From Pachyseris speciosa (lineage: Eukaryota > Cnidaria > Anthozoa > Scleractinia > Pachyseridae): 64,000 nucleotides of DNA. The stretch covers positions 388,501-452,500 of the forward strand of contig JAEMWC010000657.1 in the NCBI GenBank assembly GCA_016490735.1. Direction: 5' to 3'. A program made the translations under genes and the position numbers. Positions 36,301-46,305 of the stretch are shown one piece after another. Each line of letters starts with the position of its first letter. Positions within the stretch are counted from its first letter, which is position 1. The notes beneath the pieces were generated by a model, which saw only the letters and a list, made by a program, of their open reading frames with translations, had not been told where the DNA came from and ran no database searches.

Positions 36301-39300
36301 GAAACGCTACCAAGAATTCATTCGGCACAAAGTGAAGTCTGCCGTTTTCGATGAGTATCTTGAACACAATCCATGGAAAAGTTGCATTGGCACGCACAGC
36401 AAACATTCAAAGCAATATTAAGCGGTACTCCTCGCGATTCGTCTGTGTGAATCAGATGTACATAAACAACGGATGATAACGTGAACGATCAACGCAGTTA
36501 TGAACACAACTTAAGCAGTAGTGAAACCAAAAAACAAACAAAAACAAAACAAAATGAAACGAAAAAAAAAATGCTTGTATGGGATTCGAACCCACAACCT
36601 CTGCGAGACCGATGAATTGCTCTAACATCCGCGCTTGTTGGTTCGTAACATATCCGTGACTGATGAACAAGTGAGAATGAATATTTGGTAAACACGCTGC
36701 CGAATTTTAACACATAAATCACTTTTGCGTTGATCGCCTCGGTTTTTTGCTTCTATGGAGGCTAATAAACTACAGCAAAAAGTATTATCACACGAGATAA
36801 ACATTTGTGCACAACTACAGTCATTGTGATGAGACAATCCATCACGCATGATAAAGGGATTGAATTTCATGCAATTTTTTTTACGTTTTGGAGCCAAGTT
36901 AATTTCAGAAAAGAGTTACGTATTTCTGTCAAATTCTTTCACTGTGGTCATTTACGTTAATTTTTATAAGATTTTCATTCCATTGTTTTCCACTTGACGA
37001 TGAAAATGAATCCATCAAAAACGTTTCAACTGCCGAAACCACACGCAAGTTTCAATTTACTACGCAACACAACGTTCTGAGTAAACGAAACTCGACGGAA
37101 AACAGCGTACTCTTAGGACTCTTAATTTTTGCCCTAGAACATCTGATTCACTCAAATTTTTGGTGTAGGTCACCAATAGGAGTTGTCTTGCCAAAAAGTT
37201 TCTTCAAGTCAAAACAGCTGTCTTTAATATTTTGTGATTTTTCAGCTGTCGGCAAGCTTTTTGCGCACTGATTTAGAATCAACCGAGGTTTTTGTACACT
37301 GGATTTAAGATGTATGCTGTATTTAAGACAAACAACCGACTTTAGCGCTGTGTTATATCGGCCAAAGCCTTTCCGAAAGAACTTAGAGTCAACCAAGGCA
37401 ACTAGGTGCTGTTTTCGACTCGGACGAACCCTTCAGTTAAGCTGATTCGGACTCAAACAACCGCGCTTTAACGCTAGCGTTGACGTTAACATTAACACTA
37501 ACCTAACCATGTCCCTAACCCTATCCCTAACCCTAGCCGAAGCTCTAACCCTAATGTTAAGTCCAACCTAAACCCAACAATAACCCTGAATCTCTTCGGA
37601 GTGAGTGCTGTTTTCAAGTCGGACAAAATCATTACGCGCTGACTTGAGGTTAACCAAGGCTACTGTGTGCTGTTTTTTTTTAGTCAACCACGAATATTGT
37701 GCACTGTTTTCATGCCAAGTGAGCTTGGCAAGTGTTATCATTAACTCTTTCTTGTCCGGCTCTACAATTTACCGGTCGCTGAAGACCGGTACTTTGAAAA
37801 CCTGTAACTTTTCCAAATCCCAGACTATGTTTGAAATGAGTTATTATTATTGCCAAATCCTGAGTTTCTTAGACTTTATCACTCCGTAAACGTATTAAAA
37901 GTACCGATTTTCCTTGAATATGACTGTTTATTCTGTTTCAAAACCAAAAAACGCTCTAGGACAACACCAAAATAAGCAACTTTGTTTTGAAGTTTTGAAG
38001 ACAAAAAATCCCTCTTCAAGCTAAAAGTCTATAATTATTGGCAGTAAACTTCGACTCAACTTGCAATGTGTTCCAATTTTCCCACTCAATTCCTTAGCCC
38101 GACCTAGGTAGCACTATTTGATTTCAGTTGCTCTCACTGGTCCGACATGTTCGCATTTGTGACCCAATGGAATTCTGGGATATACTTGCCGCGTGTTAGT
38201 CCGCCAATTTCCATTTCAGATATTTTTCCTGCTGGCAAACTATTGCACCGATTGCATTATTTACAAGTCAAAACTCGCCAACACTGCCATGCCAGGTTCT
38301 GGAATCTACTCACAGAATGACTAGGGACACAACTTCACTTTGTGAATCACCATGAATCGATTGAAACCTTTCGGCAGCTAACTTGGTGTGAAATTGCTTC
38401 CCACCTCTGTCTTCTTTCGGAGGATTGCCTTTACCCACCAACCCAGCTTTATGATGCGAGGCAGAGGGCTTCTGGGGTAGAAAATGGCTCGAAAAACACA
38501 CTTATAAATTAAATACACGTGTACGGAGTTGTAGCTGAGTGATTGTTTAAAAATAAACGACAGCTAGCATGACAAGCGTGACATGAAAGATAGAGCCTTC
38601 GATGTTGTGGACCAGAGAGATCTCCGTGGTAACCCCTTATATGGAATAACTAGATCAATTTGACCTCAAACCCTCAAAAATTACAGGAAAACACGTACAA
38701 AATGGCGGACGAGAATGAGTTAGGCAAAAACGACACATTGTGCATTAAGTTACATTACTGTTCTGTGTTCTCTTAAATCGGTTATGAGCATTTGCCGCTT
38801 AGTCTTTCACTCAAAGAATACCCTTGGACATTGTTTTCATGAATGTTAATTAGCATACTCCACCATATGAAGGGCTAGGGGCATAAACTGCCTATGTAGA
38901 GTTTTAGGTGTTTTTTTGCATACGTTATTTCTCGAAAATGAAAAAGAAATCGGTGAAAAAAAATACGGGACAATGTTTTTGAATCAAAATGCAGTTCACA
39001 TGTAAAAATTTGGACAAATCCAAGCGAACTAAAAAAACGTCCGAAGATTCCACATAGGCAGTTTATGCCCCCAGCCCTTCAAATGTTAAGAGCCATTAAA
39101 AATAGTTTCACACAGATTTGATTCAGTTTGGGGTTAACATTTCATAGATCAAGCAGTGTCAGGAATCTTCCAATTGTTTCTAACACAAGAGATTTTCCCA
39201 GTAATCTTCATGTTAAAACGACCAAGAGACTCGAATCACTTCACTATTTTTTAATGTCCCAACTTGAAGGAAAATTACAATTGCTAGATCACAAGTCAAC

Positions 39301-41433
39301 TCACACATGGTTTTTTTGAAATCCTAAACTTACATCACATGATTACAGCTTATCACTAAGCAACGAGAACAAAATGAACAAAGTTCACTTTCACAGCGTG
39401 ACAGTCACGAAGTCCATTTTCCAACACTCTCCCCCCCATTTGTCTTGAGAGACCAAATGTCTTAGAGGCTATCTTAATCTGATCAGTTAACAACGCTAAA
39501 AATGAAAATCACAAGAAACAAAAATAAAAAACAGTCTCCCTAGTTTTCATCATCCATTTGTGCAAGTTCCTGGATACGAGCTCTGGCAGCAACCACAGCA
39601 TTAATTTGTGGTCTAAAGGCTGGCACAGTAGGGTTCAGAGCTGCTGGTGCCACTGTCATGTCACAGGTAAGTTCAAGTGGATATAAATGCTGCACTGGGC
39701 ACTTAATGACTGACTTGGGAGTGCGTAGCTTTGCTCCTTGGAGCACACCATCTCGGCCAGTTATCAAGTCGATCACCACACCCAACTTCCACTGAGCACG
39801 GTTTTTCTCATCGGACTTGATGATAACCACATCTCCTTCAGCTGGATGGGTACTGTCACCCTTGTGCTTTAGGCAGACTGTCTCTCCCAGAGTCCCCTCA
39901 GGAATTCTTTGGTCCAGCGAGACCACACTGCATCTTTACACATGCCCAAATACTTTGCACGTTTTCAGAGGTTATAGTCTTGGATGTGGTTGGGCTCCAA
40001 CTCTGGCAGTGTGTTCAGTTGCCTGTGCATTAGAGAACTTGGGGAAAGGATAGGCAGCTCGATGTCATCCTCCACATAATCTAGTGGCATGTTGTTAAGG
40101 AGATGTTGTATGACTCCCCCAAGGAGAAATGGTGAGCAGGTGAGGCTGAAGAGGGCTCTGGTGAACCTAAGTGCTTCTACTGTCTGGCTGTTCAGATCTT
40201 TGAACCAATGGAACCTTAGCGCGACACGGTCTTCTTCTCTGATTCTGACTTGGAGAAAGGCTTGTTTGATATCTCCTCCAATTGCAATGGAGTGGAAATG
40301 AGCATGGACCAAAACATTCCACAACTGATTCTGAAGGGGAGGCCCAGGATTGAAAAATTCATTCAATGAAAGTGCTCCAGAGTTTGCATGAGTGGATGCA
40401 TCGTAAACAACACGAAGCTTAGTGGTTTCTGCTGATTCAGGCACTACTGGCTTGTGTGGGATGTAGAACTCCCGACTCCCGGTTACGGGTCCAGAGACTC
40501 TTTCAACTATGCCGGCCTCGATCTGATCCTGGATGACTTGATCATACCGCTCAATTGTTCCTTGGCTGCGTAACTTTCTCACAAGGTTCACAAACCATCG
40601 AAGACTTCCTACTTTGTTGCTGGGAAGGGGAGGATGGTTGCCTCTCCATGGAAGCTCCATCTCATACCATCCCTCTGCATCTTGTGTCAACTGCTCTTTG
40701 AACTCTGCGTAAACTTCAGCTTGGTCACCAGTGGATGAATCAGCTAGGCCCAGAACATCTAGCTTTCACAAGTTGTCATAGTCTATGTGTGAGGTCTGTG
40801 TGAAGAACATTGGAGATAAATCCACTTCCTTCCCACTGGAGACATTATGGTCTAACCGAGCTTGGTCTTCTCTCCTATAGGCTCACCTAGGGCTCCAACA
40901 TGGGGTACAGTTTTGGTCTTGATTTTCGCATAGTCACTGGCTCCCAGGATGAGATGTACTGGCAGGATATCCTTAGAGTCCTTGTCTTCCATTTCAATCC
41001 CTTTCAGGTGGACATAATTGGCCAAGCACTGCTCTTAGCAAGGGTTGTCCAAAGAGAGTAGCTGATTCTTTTTTTGCAATCTGCAGCCTCATGTCTGGTA
41101 CCGGTGCAATTGAAGCAAAGGTGTTTGTTGCTTAGCACTCGCTTGCGCTCATCAACAGATGCGACTGTCTTTCTGCTGGGCTTGAAACGATCTGTCACAC
41201 AGAAAGGGTGACTTACCAGATCGCCCCTGATTCCTTGTAGCTTTTTGATGGACAATCTCATGTACCCACTGATTTCTTTCAACTTTCCAAGCGTCTCCAA
41301 AGACTATACGTTAAAAAAACAACCTTTCGTAGAACTTGTAAATCTTCTTTGGATGTGAGCCAGTAATCATAGGAAGTTCCATTATGTCCTACAACAGCTG
41401 GTGATAAAAAAAATAGGCACTATAGAAATAAAG

Positions 41434-41481
<48 letters not shown>

Positions 41482-44400
41482 GTTGTTCTGCACATACACG
41501 TTTACAATTTCGCTCATCTGACCATATTTCGACTTTAGGATGTTTTTAGCCTGCTGATATCCTTCCGTCATGAAGGGAAAACCATCAGTGTTTTAACCTT
41601 GGGGTCAACAAGCTCCTTGACGTACTAGAACTTTGTTATGGCAGCCACTTCAGAACAATCGATTTCAGCCTCGAACTGATTCCAAAAATGGGGCCAGTCC
41701 ATTAACTCTCTGCTAAACTTAGTGATGACTGGGTCAGCTTTGCAATTTAGCGCTTTTCACTGGAGCAGGCGACTCTACAACTTGACTCACTTGACTTTTC
41801 CTCGCTTCTTCCATCTTCTCAAATTTCAGCTTCTGTTCTAGCTGTGCACGCTCAAACTGCAGTTGTTTGTCTTGATCTCTCTCGGCCAGCTCCTCTTCAC
41901 ATTTCTTCGCTTGCAGACTTGTTTTATCATTGAAGGGCTTTGTGGAAAACTATGCTAAGTGGATTTTTAGGTGAACGCATTTTTTGGCCCATGTTTTCTC
42001 GAGGACTAAGTGCAAAGCAGTGAAAAAGAATACAGGGTAATGTTTACCATATAAAAACAAGCCTATATGCAAAAAACCAGCAATTTTGGACCAAAATAAA
42101 AAAAAAGACTCCCAAAAATCCACTTAGCATAGTTTTCCACTAAGCCCTTCAATTGATTTGAATGAGGGTTTCCGATAAATGCGTGATTTCCTCATCAGCC
42201 ATTGCTTGTTGTGTCTCAACTCCAGCGCTCCATTTAGCTAGCTCGTCAACATGAACACCACTCTCCAATTTCGCTTGTTCAATCTGCGTTTTTATGCTTT
42301 CAACCTTCTTCACAATCTCTCGAAGAGCTTTACGATGTCGTTCGATTCCTTCGCTGTTTGCTTTCTCGACGATCCCCTTGGTTTCCCCTTGAGTAAACAT
42401 AAGAAGTTTAAGTTGCACGTCCAGCCCCGAGGTCAACGCCTCCATTGTTGTCATGTTGTTGTTCAAGCTTCAGGTCTGATTCCATTGCTTTGTTTCATTG
42501 TTCCGCTCACAGTCCTGTTGGAGGTGCCAGTTTGTGTCAGGAATCTTCCGATTGTTTCTAACACGAGATTTTCCCAGTAATCTTCACGTTAAAACGACCA
42601 ACAGACTCAAATCACTTCACTATTTTTTAATGTCCCAACTCGAAGGAAAAATTACAATTGCTAGATCACACATCGACTCACACATGGTTTTTATGAAATC
42701 CTAAACTTACATCACATGATTACAGCTTATCACTAAGCAACAAGAACAAAAGCAACAAAGTTCACTTTCACAACGTGACAGTCACACAGTCCATTTTACA
42801 ACAGCAGTCATATTTACTGCTTGATCTACAAAATGCTTTTTTTCTCAGACAACATAAGGGGAGACTAACTTAACTACAAAATGAGCTAACATTGTTGCTA
42901 TGGAAAGTTCCCAATGCTCATATCTTGGAAACCCTAACTTGCACAGGCAAGCTGTCTGGCTATGTTTTTACAATCAAAAAAGTTTACAAGATTTTCGAGT
43001 CACAACCATATTTGGCAAGTCATGTGACCAGAACAGAAAAAGGCCTAAAACTCGAGTGGCGTACACTTCTGGATATCGAAAATGGTGCCAATGGTTAACA
43101 ATCACCAAGGTGCAAAACTCTACGTATCGATTTTTGGAAATTCGCATTTTTCCAAGATTTATGATGTCATAAGCATGCAAATTCATATCATTTCGTCATT
43201 ATCATTGCAGTTATGTATGTTAACAACAATTGCTTACGTAGGCTTGTAAAGAAGGCTGGAATATCTCCAATTGGCAAAAAAATCGGAACTTCACATAATT
43301 TTCTCCAAGTTTTAGGGATTTTTCTCTCTAAGGCGCGGTTGGGGCCTGGGGCAAGTTACGCATGCGCAATAGCAATTTATTAATTTTACATGTTGACCTC
43401 TTCCCACATTTCACCAATACAGTGGCAAAAACACCGAAAAACTGTGTTTTACAAATACAGTCCGCAAAAATCCCTTAACAACAACGCTAAGTCTGTAGTT
43501 AAGTTAGTCCCCCCTTAAACTGACACTTAATACCCATTCTGAATCAATATTTACTTGGATAATTACATGCAAATATCACCACTTACTTCACATGCATGAG
43601 ATTTTTAAACTTGCAAATGGCAGCATGAGGACATTGAAACATTGTTCCTTTCTATTGTCACTAATTTTGATTTTTATTAAAATAATGTTAATTGAGTATT
43701 GTTTTTGTTGTTGTTGTTATTAGTATTAACTTGCTTACTTGTGCATTAATTGATTCACTTTTAGTTTCAAGCCTCTTCAAGTTCGTATGGTGCAAACTCT
43801 GACACAAGAAGAAAAACAGAAAGTCTTGGGTATGTGTTTCCATAACTTACTCTTTTTTACTAGTATTGAAAACACCTCATCACATAACTGTCATTATTGC
43901 AACAATGCACTGATGCCTGGCAACTCACTTTTTTATGACATTTCTTTCAGAACAAACTCCGTAGCATTTGATTCTGAAGAAGATGTAAGTGGTTGGAAAA
44001 AAGAAACACTTTTGTGAGTATAAGTTAATTATGAAACTACAATGAAATTTCAAATTTCTCAGAGGGTCATCTGACTCTATGTAAAGTCAATCGACGTCAC
44101 ATGTGACCATCTTGAAGAATGAAATGAACATTTGAATTCCTGTTTTCCGCATTTTAATGAAATCTTGCAGAAAACATGCACTGACTGAAAAGCAAAAGTC
44201 ATATACACATATACATAGGAAACAATAAATTATTGATAGTCTTCAAATACTTCATTCCACAATGTAAAAAGTAGGTACCCAGTAGGGTACACGAGTCTAG
44301 TGCTTTGAACTGATGATATTTGTGACTGATTTCACATGACATACCATGGGTTGGAAACAAAATGGACCCTGACAATGGACACCATTCTGTAGGGGGCATT

Positions 44401-46270
44401 CAGGTACTACTTGGAGGAGGGGGAGAGGACTGGGAAATGCGAATGTGGTTCATAGCATTTTCAAAATACTTCAAATAGGCCATTCATTTCAGTTGGGGGA
44501 GGAGGGGTCTCATTTTTTCGTAAAGTAAATGGAGAATTTCAGTCAGTATGTTTAGTCTGTGCCCAACATGGGTGCAATTTTGGAGGCAATTTTGAAGAGA
44601 ATGTGCAAAATCCTACAATCGTGTGTTGAAATGTGAGGTTGGACTTATGAAACTGAGACCACACAATCAAAATGAAAAATATTTATTTCAAACCTGAGAC
44701 AAGAATTGGGCGTGAAGGTCAAGTTACAAATGCACGTTACATTTTATTGGTGACATTACCAAGTTTTTATCAAAACCAACATGTTAAAAAACATTCAATA
44801 ACCAGATAGTTTGTCACGTAACTTGTAAATAAAAATATAAACTGATCAATGTTGAATTTGGGTAACCGCCGATCGGTTAGCTCTGTGGTAGAGCACCGGA
44901 CTAGCGTGCGGGAGGTCGGTGGTTCAAACCCCGGTCGGACCAACACTCAGGGTCTTTAAATAATTGAGGAGATAGTGCTGCCTTTGTAATAACATCTGCA
45001 AATGGTTAGACTTTCTAGTCTTCTTGGATAAGGACGATAAACTGTAGGCCCCGTCTCACAACTCTTCATAATTGATTCTGTGGGACGTAAAAGAACCCAC
45101 ACACTGTTCGAAAAGAGTAGGGGACGTAGTTCCCGGTGTGATGGTCTATCTCTCATCTGATGATTAAATGCTCGGAGATATTAGCTGCACAAGCTACTCT
45201 AAAATCCGAGGGTAAATAATGTGATGTATGTATGTATGTATGTATGTATTTTAATATCTTAACATTTGCACTGATAAAAATATAAAATTTGTTGTAACAC
45301 CGTGTCAACTCTTAAGGTGTACATAGCAAATGCAATGAAAACTCAGACTGTCTCAGTCAGCAAAAGCTGCACAACGATTCTTGCAGTTTTATCTACAAAC
45401 ATCTGTGGAACTGAGTATAAACATGTTTACGTTTGCATGATCATGAAAATTCGATTTTTGTCTTCTATATTCGACAGAGTGATCAATGTCAGCCTCAAAA
45501 GAGGGTCTATTGTCCTCAAAGGATGGTTTATTGGCCTCAAATGAGAGCTTTTTGTTCTCAAAAGAGGAATCATACTAATCTTACACGCACATGCAGTCCG
45601 CTTGAATTGATCACAATGGCTTCAACAACTAAACGCCTTTAAGCTTTATATATTTGTTCGAAACCATCGACCTAAAAGTGGTAGAACACTTGCAATACCT
45701 TTTGCTTGATTGATTCAATGTATGGAAGAGTTGTAGCAAGTGTTCAAACCAAATCTAGAATAATTCAACATAAAACATACCAGCGGCTTCGTGTCGTCAG
45801 CTACAAGAATCTTCAACACAGATTCCCAGGTGGCATTTTCGGATGCTGCTTGTCCACGAACAATTTTTGTTAGACACGATGTATTCAAGTTTTCGGATCG
45901 ATCGAGAAATATTGCAGCAGCATTCGTCGATACTCCGACGTGCCTGCCTTGTTGTCTGTTCGAGTATCCACGTTTTTGAATCGATTGAAGAAAATTGAGT
46001 CAATACTCCAATGCAATTGTGGACAGTGAACAACTCTGTGTAGATAGAGTCTAGAGCGCATGCACACTAGACTAAAAAAAATCGGTAGCTTTATCTTGTC
46101 AATGAATGTTGGACATTTTTACAGAGTTCTAAAATCTTGCTGGCTGTGTTCAAAATTAACATGTTAATTTCAAAACTCTCTTCAAATTTCAAAAATACTG
46201 GTCATGCATGGCATGGATTGATTCCCTTCTGTTTGAGCTTCTTGATCTGCCTCTGAAGTCGTCTTCTTCT

Positions 46271-46305
<35 letters not shown>

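Larger units (their letters stand above)
39157..42803 (-). mobile_element. Internally deleted BEL/Pao LTR retrotransposon
   Basis: LTRs of about 270 bp at 42535-42803 (5') and 39157-39426 (3') begin TGTCAGG and end CAACA when read on the plus strand. The element is flanked by GCAG (39153-39156, 42804-42807), a 4-bp target duplication. A TGGCACCTCC primer-binding-type sequence lies just inside the 5' LTR. A GGGGGGGAGAG polypurine tract lies just inside the 3' LTR. The minus strand encodes a gag relic, the N-terminal part of RT and a terminal DUF5641-type segment; protease, RT active site, RNase H and integrase are missing. A MITE and a (TTA)n insertion interrupt gag. Confidence 0.9.

Noticed and set aside
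43951..43984. Exon 3 of the TMEM134-like gene ending at the GTAAGT donor 43985
   Set aside because: Strong donor sequence, but it would join exon 4 in the wrong phase and create an immediate stop; the GTGAGT at 44014 preserves the frame. Use of both sites as alternative splicing cannot be excluded.
44869..44942. Functional tRNA-Ala gene
   Set aside because: The tRNA-like part is followed by a SINE body and (TGTA)n tail, and a second diverged copy of the whole unit lies at 48103-48480.
45782..45827. Possible extra TMEM134-like exon with AG before and GT after
   Set aside because: Its length leaves the wrong phase for exon 4. Exon 3 extended to the GTGAGT donor at 44014 joins exon 4 in frame without it.
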